In this document: positions 39,401-47,776 of the stretch, piece after piece
How positions within the stretch are numbered: the first letter of the stretch is position 1
Layout of the letters: every line of letters starts with the position of its first letter
Assembly (NCBI GenBank): GCA_947177225.1
Contig: CAMWTS010000017.1
Span: 1 to 48,147, forward strand
Length of the DNA stretch: 48,147 nucleotides
Reading direction: 5' to 3'
Source: an uncultured Alistipes sp.
GTDB taxonomy: Bacteria; Bacteroidota; Bacteroidia; Bacteroidales; Rikenellaceae
Translations under genes and position numbers: made by a program
Notes under the pieces: generated by a model
Seen by the model: the letters and a program-made list of their open reading frames with translations, nothing else
Told to the model about the DNA's origin: nothing
Databases searched by the model: none

Positions 39401-39769
39401 ATGGGACTGTTCACATGCCGAGAATGCGGCGGCATGGTCTCTTCCGAGGCCGTACTGTGCCCGCATTGCGGAGTATCGGTGAACCGAGGTTCTGCATTTG
39501 CCAATGCACGTGCCGATACGCAGATCAAACCGAATAATTGGCTTGTATGGTCTATTCTGTCAACGTTGTTTTGCTGTCTACCATTAGGCGTTGTCGGCAT
39601 CGTCTTCGCGTCGAAAGTCGATGCGGCCTGGGTTGCCGGAAACTATGACGCTGCACGGTATTCGGCTGAGAAGGCTAAAATGTTTGTCTATATGTCGACA
39701 GGTGTCGGTATTGCTGTATATCTGTTGACTTTTGTCGCTTTGGCGTTAGACCAGTGCGATATATTGTAG
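39401..39769 (+). CDS. Zinc-ribbon plus CD225/dispanin-like membrane protein, copy 2
   Basis: The 122-aa paralogue of the preceding gene has the same zinc ribbon (CRECGG...CPHCGVS) and the same membrane region (NWLVWSILSTLFCCLPLGVVGIVFASKVDAAW). The linker differs and lacks the repeats of Thr/Gln. A TAATTTTG -7 box at 39380-39387 precedes it. The duplication looks old, since the linkers no longer align. Confidence 0.85.
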   Translation: MGLFTCRECGGMVSSEAVLCPHCGVSVNRGSAFANARADTQIKPNNWLVWSILSTLFCCLPLGVVGIVFASKVDAAWVAGNYDAARYSAEKAKMFVYMSTGVGIAVYLLTFVALALDQCDIL

Positions 39770-39774
39770 ATGCA

Positions 39775-40149
39775 ATGGCACGGAATAAACTGCGGCCGGT
39801 AATAATAGTATGCGGCATTGCGCTGATAGTCGTTTATTACTGGCTCGATCCGTGTACGTGGTGGACTCCGAAGTGCCCGTTCAAGTTGTGGACGGGCTAT
39901 TCGTGTCCGGCGTGCGGAGCGCAGAGGGCATTACATGCCGCACTGCATCTCGATTTTTACGCGGCCGTGCGCTGCAATCTGTTTCTCATAATCGGGCTGC
40001 CTTATCTGTCTGCGGCTGTGGTGTCGCATCTCTCAGGCAGACGTTATGCCGTGACACTTAGGCGTATCGTCGCATCGAAGCCGATAGTGTGGAGCTATCT
40101 CTTCATGTTCTTTATCTGGTGGATAGTGCGCAATATTTTGCAAATGTAA
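39775..40149 (+). CDS. DUF2752 family small membrane protein
   Basis: The 124-aa protein has three helices and the DUF2752 signature CPFKLWTGYSCPACGAQRALHAALHLDF. In Bacteroidetes this family commonly follows CD225/dispanin-like genes, as here (5 bp from the previous stop). The ATG at 39775 (MARNKLRPV) is chosen over an upstream ATG inside the preceding gene. Function unknown. Confidence 0.85.
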   Translation: MARNKLRPVIIVCGIALIVVYYWLDPCTWWTPKCPFKLWTGYSCPACGAQRALHAALHLDFYAAVRCNLFLIIGLPYLSAAVVSHLSGRRYAVTLRRIVASKPIVWSYLFMFFIWWIVRNILQM

Positions 40150-40165
40150 ATTACAAATCCTATTT

Positions 40166-40516
40166 ATGGAAAAATCGTGTGAGCTGCCGAGACCTTACTG
40201 GGGATACGGCATATTGTTGTGGATAATTCTGGCGACAAGTGTTATATGTGATTTGTTGACAAGATATAATGATTGTAATTATGAAATCCTATATTTCTTT
40301 CATATCGACTATGACCTTGTCGTTTTTGCATTGCACTTGTGCGTTTTTTTGCTGTGCTCGGTCGGTGTGGTTCTGAACATCGTTGCATTGGCGGTCAGGC
40401 AACGACCGATATGCCGATATTCGGGTGATATGTTTTTGCTTTCCGCTATTGGTTTTATATTGCCTTATTATAGACAAATATTCTATTATTTCCTATATTT
40501 GTGTCGACAAATATAA
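40166..40516 (+). CDS. Hypothetical membrane protein
   Basis: The 116-aa protein has about three to four membrane helices (WGYGILLWIILATSVICDLL, VVFALHLCVFLLCSVGVVLNIVALAV, MFLLSAIGFILPYY) and no recognisable motif. Composition is AT-rich relative to neighbours. It is 16 bp after the DUF2752 gene and 9 bp before ispE, so it lies in the same transcript. Confidence 0.65.
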   Translation: MEKSCELPRPYWGYGILLWIILATSVICDLLTRYNDCNYEILYFFHIDYDLVVFALHLCVFLLCSVGVVLNIVALAVRQRPICRYSGDMFLLSAIGFILPYYRQIFYYFLYLCRQI

Positions 40517-40525
40517 GTCGATCAC

Positions 40526-41374
40526 ATGCAGTACAGATACAAGGCTAATTGTAAAATCAATATCGGTTTGCGGGTGGTGCGCCGTCGCGACGACGGCTAT
40601 CACGAGTTGCAGACAGTGATGTTTCCGGTCAGGGGGTTGTGCGACCTGCTCGATGTAGAGCGCATCGACTCTGCGGGAGTGGAGTTTGCCGGCAGCGGTT
40701 TGGCCGTAGATTGTCCGGCGCAGGATAATCTGTGTGTCAGGGCGTTCGAGCTGATGCGCAGGCGTTACGGCATCGACGGGGTGAGAATATCGCTCGACAA
40801 GCGCATTCCGTTCGGAGCCGGTTTGGGCGGAGGTTCGGCCGATGCCACGGCTGTCATCAGAGCAATAGACACTCTGTTTTCACTGTTGTTGAGCGAGCAG
40901 GAGCTGATAGATGCTGCGGCCGAACTGGGCAGCGATACGGCATTCTTCGTGCGCAATACGCCGCAATACTGCACCGGCCGGGGAGAGATAATGACACCTG
41001 TCGATTTGCCGCTCGACGGCTGGTGGCTTGCGGTAGTCAAGCCCGACGAGGGCGTGTCTACGCGCGAAGCATATGCGGGCGTGGTGCCGCATGAGCCGGA
41101 GCGGGATCTGTGCCGCGACCTGACACTGCCCGTAGAGCACTGGCAGGGGATTGTGGGCAACGATTTCGAGCCGCATATCTTTGCGTCTCACCCTCGCATA
41201 GCCGATCTGAAACGCCGTCTTGCGGATAGCGGTGCGGCCTATGTCTCGATGTCGGGCTCGGGCTCGGCGCTTTTCGGGCTGTTTGCAGAGCCTCCGGTCA
41301 TGACATTGCCGGCCGGAACATTCGTCCACACGGAGCGCATAGGCGATCCGGAATCATTCACAGAGTGCTTATGA
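40526..41374 (+). CDS. ispE: 4-diphosphocytidyl-2-C-methyl-D-erythritol kinase
   Basis: IspE phosphorylates CDP-methylerythritol in the MEP isoprenoid pathway. The 282-aa GHMP kinase has KANCKINIGLRVVRRRDDGYHELQTVM at the N-terminus, the ATP-binding PFGAGLGGGSADATA (about 97-111), GSDTAFF and the C-terminal VSMSGSGSALFG. The stop overlaps the next ATG (ATGA), coupling it to the K+ channel gene. Confidence 0.96.
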   Translation: MQYRYKANCKINIGLRVVRRRDDGYHELQTVMFPVRGLCDLLDVERIDSAGVEFAGSGLAVDCPAQDNLCVRAFELMRRRYGIDGVRISLDKRIPFGAGLGGGSADATAVIRAIDTLFSLLLSEQELIDAAAELGSDTAFFVRNTPQYCTGRGEIMTPVDLPLDGWWLAVVKPDEGVSTREAYAGVVPHEPERDLCRDLTLPVEHWQGIVGNDFEPHIFASHPRIADLKRRLADSGAAYVSMSGSGSALFGLFAEPPVMTLPAGTFVHTERIGDPESFTECL

Positions 41375-42132
41375 CACGCCGACGTATCTACGACATAATC
41401 AATCGCGACACGAAGCACGATGTCGCCAGCCGCATCTACGATCTTGTCATGTTGGTCTCGATTCTGGTCAGCGTCGTGCCGCTCATGTTCATCGGGGAGT
41501 ATGCCGTGTTCACCATTATCGAGGCGATGACGGTGACGGTATTCGCAGTCGATTACGCGGCGCGTTGGTACACCTCGCCCGTGAAGTTGCGACGTGGTGC
41601 CATCTCTTATCTGTTATATCCGTTTACGCCCATGGCCATTGTCGATCTGCTGTCGATATTGCCTGTGATGGGTCTTGTCAGCCACACGTTCAAGCTGCTG
41701 CGCCTGACGCGTCTGTTAAAGATCGTGCGTCTGTTGAAGATTTTCCGCTACTCCGACAAGGTGATGATGTTCGGCCGCGTGCTTCGCAAGGAGCGCGGCG
41801 TATTGCTGTCGGTTTTGGTGTTGGCATTGTCGTATATATTCGTCACGGCACTTGTAATGTTCAATGCCGAGCCGCATGTCGATCCGGCTACGGGCAAAGA
41901 GACGTTCCGGTCGTTTTTCGATGCGCTCTACTGGGCAACGGTGACGCTTACTACCGTGGGTTACGGCGATCTGTGTCCCGTGACCGATGTCGGGCGCGTG
42001 GTGTCGATGCTCTCGTCGCTGTTCGGTGTGGCGATAATCGCGCTGCCGTCGGGTGTAATCACAGCAAGCTATCTCGACGAGTTGCGCGAGAGCAGGGCTG
42101 CCGCAGCAGCCCATGACGATAACTCCGAGTAG
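41371..42132 (+). CDS. Voltage-gated-type potassium channel
   Basis: The 253-aa protein has six helices: S1-S3, a charged S4 (RLTRLLKIVRLLKIFRYS, about 108-125), S5, a pore loop with the selectivity filter TLTTVGYGD (about 192-200) and S6 ending in ITASYLDELRE. It lacks a RCK/TrkA-N domain. It should conduct K+ across the inner membrane. It overlaps ispE by four bases. Confidence 0.92.
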   Translation: MTRRRIYDIINRDTKHDVASRIYDLVMLVSILVSVVPLMFIGEYAVFTIIEAMTVTVFAVDYAARWYTSPVKLRRGAISYLLYPFTPMAIVDLLSILPVMGLVSHTFKLLRLTRLLKIVRLLKIFRYSDKVMMFGRVLRKERGVLLSVLVLALSYIFVTALVMFNAEPHVDPATGKETFRSFFDALYWATVTLTTVGYGDLCPVTDVGRVVSMLSSLFGVAIIALPSGVITASYLDELRESRAAAAAHDDNSE

Positions 42133-42133
42133 G

Positions 42134-44242
42134 CTAATTCCAGAGATACGAAGTCTGATAGTATGCCGCAGCACGGCGAACGAGCTCTTCGTCGATTGTT
42201 TCGACGGGCTGCATGTCGTATTCGCTGTCGGAGATCTTCCTTACGCCGTATTGTTTGATTCCGTCGGTCAGACCGCGGCGCGAGTTGGCATTGCGCGGCG
42301 ACATTATGGTGAGCATGTCGTCCTGCAAATAGCCCAGATCCTGATATGTGGCGATGAATGCGCGCTCGGGATAGTCGTCGGAGAGTATGTCGCGACCGTA
42401 GAAGTGCGAGTCGTACTCCATGTCGAGCAGCGCAAACAGAGTGGGCATGATGTCGATCTGCGATGTCACCTTCTCCACGGCCTGCGGCGCGAAACGCGAC
42501 GGGGCGTAGATCAATGCCGGTATGCGGTACTTTTCGAGCGGAATCTCTATCTTGCCCGCACTCGATGCGCAGTGGTCGGCCGTGATGACGAATACCGTGT
42601 TGTCGAACCACTCCTCCTGCCGCGCCTTTTCGAGGAACTCTCCGAGGGCGTAGTCGCTGTACATTACGCCGCCGTTGCGCACCTTTTCGGCGGGAGAGAT
42701 CGATATGCAGCCGTCGGGGTAGGTGTAGGGGCGGTGGTTGCTGACGCTCATTACATGGGCGAAGAACGGCTGCTGCTCTGAGCGGTGTTTCTCGCGCAGA
42801 GTCTTCAATACCTTATTATATGCGTCCTGGTCGCAGACACCCCAGATGTTGGCGAACGTTATCTCTTCGGGCGAGTAGCTCTCCTTGTCGATTATGTCGT
42901 AGTGGTTGGAGCCGAAAAATGCCTTCATATTGTCGAAGTAGCTCATGCCTCCGTAGAAATAGGTCACCGAGTAGCCCTTCTGCTGTTTGAGCATGCGTCC
43001 CGTGGAGTTCATGTCGGCATGATCCTCGCGCTTGATGATGCTCTGGCCGGGACAGGGCGGCAGCGACAGCGAGACCGCCTCCAATCCGCGCACGGTGCGG
43101 TTGCCGGTGGCGAACATGTTGTCGAATACGATGGCATGGCGACACAGAGAGTCGAGCGTAGGCGTCAGGTGCTCGCTGTTGCCGTATCGCTCCATGAACG
43201 ATGCCGACATGCTTTCGAGCGTGATGAGCACTATGTTGGGGCGCTGCTCGCCGCCCTCCGAGGCTATATGGCGCAGGTTGCCCTCCGTCGAGCCGTATTC
43301 GGCGAATATGATCTCGCGCGCCTGGTCGTCGTCGAGCGTGGGGTAGAACTGCTTGTAGTCGATCCGGTTCTTGAAAAATGCGTCGAAGAATTTGTATACG
43401 CCGTTGGCCTGCAATTCGTTGAGATAGACGTTAGGCGTCTGTTGCAGACGCGTGTTGAACGTCACCAGTGCGAATGCCGCCAAAGCTGCCGATATGTACA
43501 GCGGCGATACTACGGCCTTCCATCGCCAGCCTTCGAACAGCTCCACGCGGCGGAAATCCTTGCGGAACATGCCCCACGCTATGGCGGCCGTCACTGCGAG
43601 CATGCCTCCGACCATCGGAACTATCGGATACGACTCCATGATGTTGCCTATCACCTCGTTGGTATAGATCAGGTAGTCGACGGCGATGAAGTTGTATCGC
43701 ACGCCGAATTCGTCCCAGAAGACATATTCGCTGATGACGTTGAATACTATGACGCATACGTATATGCTCAGCAGCAACCCGAAACCGAACACGGTCATCG
43801 GGCGGCGCAGACGCTTTGCGAAGAGCTTGATGCCGAATATCACGGTCAGCAGTGCCGTGAGCAGCGAGCCGACGAGCGGTGCGACGCTGCCGTATTCGTG
43901 GAGTATGTTGTTGGCGAAAGTAACATAGCAGAACAGAGCCAGCAGCAGCGCCAGGATCGTGTAGCCCCATGGCTGGCGATATTTGGCCTGCGTGCACAAC
44001 ATCATGTAGAGCCATACGAAGATATAGGCGATGGTGATTATGCACAGGTCGTTGATGGCTCCTATGCCGAATATTTCGATCCACTCGACTGCCGAAAAAC
44101 TCGTGTCGACGGTCTGCGGATTGAATACGAGCACTATGCGCAACAGCGCGCAAACGATGAGCGTGAGTGCCGCCAGCTTGCCCCATATGCGGACGAAAAA
44201 CGCAATGCTGCGATTCTCTTTGATCTCTTGCAGAATATTCAT
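42134..44242 (-). CDS. LTA-synthase-like membrane sulfatase-superfamily protein
   Basis: The 702-aa protein has five to six N-terminal membrane helices (to about residue 220) and a periplasmic sulfatase-fold domain: ITLESMSASFMERYGN (metal Glu), the Thr nucleophile in GNRTVRGLEAVS (near residue 380), GGMSYFDNM and ITADHCASSAG with the metal-binding Asp-His. It is a phosphoglycerol-transferase-type enzyme (LtaS/OpgB-like); in Bacteroidetes it may transfer phosphoglycerol or phosphoethanolamine to an envelope polymer. MNILQEIKENRS at 44242 is the start. A TATATTTG -7 box lies at 44261-44268. Its end is 2 bp from the convergent K+ channel gene. Confidence 0.9.
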   Translation of the reverse strand: MNILQEIKENRSIAFFVRIWGKLAALTLIVCALLRIVLVFNPQTVDTSFSAVEWIEIFGIGAINDLCIITIAYIFVWLYMMLCTQAKYRQPWGYTILALLLALFCYVTFANNILHEYGSVAPLVGSLLTALLTVIFGIKLFAKRLRRPMTVFGFGLLLSIYVCVIVFNVISEYVFWDEFGVRYNFIAVDYLIYTNEVIGNIMESYPIVPMVGGMLAVTAAIAWGMFRKDFRRVELFEGWRWKAVVSPLYISAALAAFALVTFNTRLQQTPNVYLNELQANGVYKFFDAFFKNRIDYKQFYPTLDDDQAREIIFAEYGSTEGNLRHIASEGGEQRPNIVLITLESMSASFMERYGNSEHLTPTLDSLCRHAIVFDNMFATGNRTVRGLEAVSLSLPPCPGQSIIKREDHADMNSTGRMLKQQKGYSVTYFYGGMSYFDNMKAFFGSNHYDIIDKESYSPEEITFANIWGVCDQDAYNKVLKTLREKHRSEQQPFFAHVMSVSNHRPYTYPDGCISISPAEKVRNGGVMYSDYALGEFLEKARQEEWFDNTVFVITADHCASSAGKIEIPLEKYRIPALIYAPSRFAPQAVEKVTSQIDIMPTLFALLDMEYDSHFYGRDILSDDYPERAFIATYQDLGYLQDDMLTIMSPRNANSRRGLTDGIKQYGVRKISDSEYDMQPVETIDEELVRRAAAYYQTSYLWN

Positions 44243-44337
44243 GATTCTTAAAATTTGTGGCAAATATAGATATAAAATGGCAAATCGTATCTGCTCGCAC
44301 GACAAATGTTTGAAATTGGCGACTCGTTGCCTACCGA

Positions 44338-45270
44338 TCATTCGTCGCGATACATATCGCCTTGTCGGGCGTCGAGACTCTCCATGCGCCGGTCGAGCAT
44401 GTCCCACAGCTCGCTGCTGCGAACGCCATGCCACGGGCGTGTCAGCAGGTAGCGCGGAGGCACCTCGCCCGATAGCCGCTCGATGGCCATCGACGGCGGC
44501 AGGCGGCGTATGATATCTGCCAGAATATCGACATACTCCTGCGGACTCCACGATGCGAATCGCTCCGGTTCCCGCTGCCACATATCGGCCATAGGCGTCG
44601 AGCGGAATATTTGCAGGCGGTGGAACTTTACGCTCGACAGCGGCAGTCGGGATATAGTGGCTGCCTGCACTGTCAGCGATAGTCTGTCCTGGTCGGGCAG
44701 CCCGAGAATGAAGTGGGCTCCCACGTCGATGCCGCGTGCGGCGGTCTGCTCGACCGCACGTCGTGCTGCGGCGAAGTCGTGGCGGCGGTTGACGAGTCGC
44801 AGTGTGGCGTCGTCGGTCGACTCTATGCCGTACTCGACGGCTACGTAATGGCGTCGCGCGAGATGCGCTATGTAATCGAGTTTCTCGCAATCGACTGTGT
44901 CGGGGCGAGTGCCTATCACCAGACCGACCACGCCAGGGTGGCGCAGCGCCTCTTCATAAAGACCCGCCAGCCGTTCGAGCGGTGCATAGGTGTTGGAGAA
45001 CGACTGGAAATAGACTATGCAGCCGTCCGCCTCGCCTCGGCGCTTGGCGTGGAACTCCATTCCTTCGTCGATCTGCCGGGTGATGCTTTTGCGTGCCGAG
45101 CAGTATGATGGCGTGAAGGCATCGTTGCGGCAGAAGGTGCACCCGTCGGAGGAAAGAGTGCCGTCGCGGTTGGGGCATGTGAAGCCTGCGTCGACCGATA
45201 TTTTTCTTATGTGCCGGCAACCGGTTGCGGCTCGCAAATGCTGCGTATGGGCAGTGTATCGTCGTTCCAT
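44338..45270 (-). CDS. YhcC-type radical SAM protein (TIGR01212 family)
   Basis: The 310-aa protein has the radical SAM cysteines in the unusual spacing C32-x11-C44-x2-C47 (TCPNRDG...GCTFCRND) typical of this family, together with FQSFSNTYAP, GLVIGTRPD, VEYGIES and GAHFILGLPDQ. The biochemical role of YhcC is unknown; tRNA or protein modification has been suggested for relatives. A full promoter (CAAATATA 45275-45282 read on the minus strand as TATATTTG, TTTG 45305-45302, 19-bp spacer) precedes it. Confidence 0.93.
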   Translation of the reverse strand: MERRYTAHTQHLRAATGCRHIRKISVDAGFTCPNRDGTLSSDGCTFCRNDAFTPSYCSARKSITRQIDEGMEFHAKRRGEADGCIVYFQSFSNTYAPLERLAGLYEEALRHPGVVGLVIGTRPDTVDCEKLDYIAHLARRHYVAVEYGIESTDDATLRLVNRRHDFAAARRAVEQTAARGIDVGAHFILGLPDQDRLSLTVQAATISRLPLSSVKFHRLQIFRSTPMADMWQREPERFASWSPQEYVDILADIIRRLPPSMAIERLSGEVPPRYLLTRPWHGVRSSELWDMLDRRMESLDARQGDMYRDE

Positions 45271-45274
45271 AGCA

Positions 45275-45305
45275 CAAATATAACATAAGTCGTGAGCATG
45301 GCAAA
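45275..45305 (-). promoter_or_regulatory. Promoter of the YhcC-type gene
   Basis: Minus-strand TTTG (45305-45302), 19-bp spacer, TATATTTG (45282-45275). The start codon at 45270 is only about 5 bp further on, so the transcript is leaderless or has a very short leader. Confidence 0.75.
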
Positions 45306-45339
45306 ATTTTGCATGATTTTGGATTTTGGCGCATAATAT

Positions 45340-45371
45340 TTTGGCGATTCCGAAAAAAATGCTTAATTTTA
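45340..45371 (+). promoter_or_regulatory. Promoter of the EF-G paralogue
   Basis: TTTG 45340-45343, 20-bp spacer, TAATTTTA 45364-45371 (one mismatch). A leader of about 85 nt precedes the ATG at 45462, long for this window and possibly regulatory. Confidence 0.65.
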
Positions 45372-45461
45372 TAATCGATAAAGGTTTCCGCCTTTTTCAT
45401 GCCGTTTCGAATACTTCGTGTACGAAGCATAACACAGTACAAACCTAAAACTACTGATATT

Positions 45462-47615
45462 ATGAAAAATTATTCAGCAAAAGAGATTAAGAACATCGTT
45501 CTTATAGGTGCTCCCGGCGCCGGGAAAACTACCCTTGCAGAGGCAATGGCTTTCGAGGGTAAGGTCATCGATCGCAGGGGTAGTATTGAGGCGAACAACA
45601 CGCTTTCGGACAATACCGATATCGAGCACGAATACAAACGCTCGATCTATTCGACTATCCTCTTTACCGAATTCATGCAGCGCAAGCTCAACATAATAGA
45701 CTGTCCCGGTTCGGACGATTTCTGCGGAAACCTCTTCTCGGCCTTCAAAGTCGGCGACGTTGGTGTCATGGTGCTCAATGCACAGAACGGCTGGGAGGTC
45801 GGCAGCGAGTTGCAGTCGCGCTATGCACGCATACTCAACAAACCGCTCATCGGCGTGGTGAATCAGCTCGACGGCGACAAGGCCAATTTCGAGGCTACCG
45901 TGGAGGGCATTGCCGCCAACTCGTCGGTCAAGCCCGTCATTGTGCAGTATCCCGTCAATCAGGGTGCAGGGTTCGATGCTTTCATCGATGTGCTGATGAT
46001 GAAGATGTATCGTTTCAAAGACGAGAACGGCACGCGCGAGGAGCTTGAAATCCCGGCTGAGGAGGCCGAGCGCGCCGCAGCTCTCAATCAGGAGCTTGCC
46101 GAGGCTGCCGCCGTCTACGATGACGCTCTCATGGAGCTCTATTTCGAGAAAGGTTCGCTTACGCAGGACGATATCCGTTCGGGCTTGAAGCTCGGTGTGT
46201 CGAAGCGCGACATTATGCCGATATTCTGTGCCAGCGGCAAGCGCGATATAGGCACCAAGCGACTCATGGAGTTTATCATCAACGTAGCTCCGGGTCCGTT
46301 GAAGGCTCCCGCATTCCTCTCGACTGAGGGCGAGGAGCTGCACCCCGAAGCCGATCAGCCTGCGGTGCTCTTCATCTTCAAGAGCCAGCTCGAACAGCAC
46401 ATCGGCGAGATAACCTATTTCCGAGTTATTCGCGGCAAGGTTACCGAGGGAATGGAGCTTGCCAACAGCCGCACGGGCAACAAGGAGAAGCTGTCGCAGC
46501 TCTTCGCCGTTGCCGGCAAGAACCGTATAAAGGTCACCGAACTGTCGGCCGGCGATATCGGTTGTACCGTGAAGTTGAAGGGCTCGCGTACCAACGATAC
46601 GCTTTGTGCGCCTGCTTCGATCCTCAGCGTCGAGCCTATCGTATTCCCCGAACCGCGCTATCGTGCAGCCGTCAAGGCCAAGGAGCAGAACGACGAGGAG
46701 AAATTGGGCAAGCTGCTCAACGATGCAAAGTATGAAGATCCGACTATTCTGGTTGAGTATTCCAAGGAGCTTAAACAGACCATCATACAGGGTCAGGGCG
46801 AGCATCATCTCAATATCCTTAAATATCGTCTCTCGACCGAGAATAAGATGGAGATGGAGTTCTTCGCCCCGAAGATCCCCTATCGCGAGACCATCACCAA
46901 GGTGGCTCAGGCCGACTACCGTCATAAGAAGCAGTCGGGAGGATCGGGTCAGTTCGGCGAGGTGCACATGGTCATCGAGCCCTACTACGACGGCATGCCC
47001 GAACCTTCGAAATACAAGGTCAACGGCAAAGATATCAATGTCAACATCAAGGGCAAGGAGGAGTACGATCTGCCATGGGGAGGTAAGTTGCAATACTACA
47101 ACTCTATCGTCGGCGGTGCCATCGATGCCCGATTCATGCCTGCCATTCTTAAAGGTATCATGGAGAAGATGGACGAGGGTCCGCTTACCGGATCATACGC
47201 CCGCGATATCCGCGTGGTTATCTACGACGGTAAGATGCACCCAGTGGATTCTAACGAGATTTCATTCAAACTGGCAGCCCGCAATGCCTTTAAGGAGGCT
47301 TTCCGCAATGCCGGTCCCAAGATCATGGAGCCTATCTACAATGTCGAGGTACTCACTCCGAGCGAGTATATGGGTTCGGTCATGAGCGATTTGCAGAACC
47401 GTCGAGCCATGATTATGGGTATGGAGTCTGACAAGGGGTTCGATCGTCTCAATGCGCGCGTACCTCTTGCCGAGCTTTATCGCTACTCGACTTCGCTCTC
47501 GTCTCTGACATCGGGTGCGGCCACCTACACCATGCAGTTCGCATCGTATGAGCAGGTGCCCTCTGACGTGCAGGACAAGTTGTTGAAGGCTTATACCGAT
47601 ACCGACGAAGAGTAG
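45462..47615 (+). CDS. fusA2: Elongation factor G paralogue (EF-G2), probably GTPase-deficient
   Basis: The 717-aa protein has all five EF-G domains. The P-loop is GAPGAGKT (residues 16-23). In switch II, canonical EF-G has DxPGHxDF; here it is DCPGSDDF (80-87), so the catalytic His is Ser84. G4 is NQLD instead of NKxD. Domain IV (SGGSGQFGEVHMVIEPY) and domain V are intact, so it can still fit the ribosome. Bacteroides thetaiotaomicron has an EF-G2 reported to support translocation without GTP hydrolysis and to matter under starvation and gut colonisation; this gene is the likely counterpart. MKNYSAKEIKN at 45462 is the start. Confidence 0.92.
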   Translation: MKNYSAKEIKNIVLIGAPGAGKTTLAEAMAFEGKVIDRRGSIEANNTLSDNTDIEHEYKRSIYSTILFTEFMQRKLNIIDCPGSDDFCGNLFSAFKVGDVGVMVLNAQNGWEVGSELQSRYARILNKPLIGVVNQLDGDKANFEATVEGIAANSSVKPVIVQYPVNQGAGFDAFIDVLMMKMYRFKDENGTREELEIPAEEAERAAALNQELAEAAAVYDDALMELYFEKGSLTQDDIRSGLKLGVSKRDIMPIFCASGKRDIGTKRLMEFIINVAPGPLKAPAFLSTEGEELHPEADQPAVLFIFKSQLEQHIGEITYFRVIRGKVTEGMELANSRTGNKEKLSQLFAVAGKNRIKVTELSAGDIGCTVKLKGSRTNDTLCAPASILSVEPIVFPEPRYRAAVKAKEQNDEEKLGKLLNDAKYEDPTILVEYSKELKQTIIQGQGEHHLNILKYRLSTENKMEMEFFAPKIPYRETITKVAQADYRHKKQSGGSGQFGEVHMVIEPYYDGMPEPSKYKVNGKDINVNIKGKEEYDLPWGGKLQYYNSIVGGAIDARFMPAILKGIMEKMDEGPLTGSYARDIRVVIYDGKMHPVDSNEISFKLAARNAFKEAFRNAGPKIMEPIYNVEVLTPSEYMGSVMSDLQNRRAMIMGMESDKGFDRLNARVPLAELYRYSTSLSSLTSGAATYTMQFASYEQVPSDVQDKLLKAYTDTDEE

Positions 47616-47619
47616 TTCT

Positions 47620-47743
47620 TTTTTCGTGAAAAGACGTCATTAGCGTCACCTCAATCATCGGCGCGAATAGGCAGTACGGTTTAGTACAGCCTATCCGCGC
47701 CGATTTCATGTCGGCACCGCTACTAACGCCTTTTGACGAAAAA
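47620..47743. repeat. Long palindromic element, copy 3
   Basis: Outer arms TTTTTCGTGAAAAGACGTCA and AACGCCTTTTGACGAAAAA, inner variable stem around ATAGGCAGTACGGTTTAGTACAGCC-like core, 5 bp after the EF-G stop codon. It is the same family as the elements at 12725-12867 and 12891-13006, which follow ssb. The position directly after stop codons suggests a terminator or mRNA 3'-end function. Confidence 0.8.
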
Positions 47744-47776
47744 GAGGCGCATTGTTCTTGGGTGGCTATTCCCATT

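Noticed and set aside
42785..44251. Open frame of 488 codons opposite the LTA-synthase-like gene
   Set aside because: It is an antisense shadow of a protein with clear membrane helices and sulfatase motifs.
45474..47093. Open frame of 539 codons opposite the EF-G paralogue
   Set aside because: It is a shadow of a well-recognised gene. Its translation is leucine-rich and compositionally odd, with no motifs.
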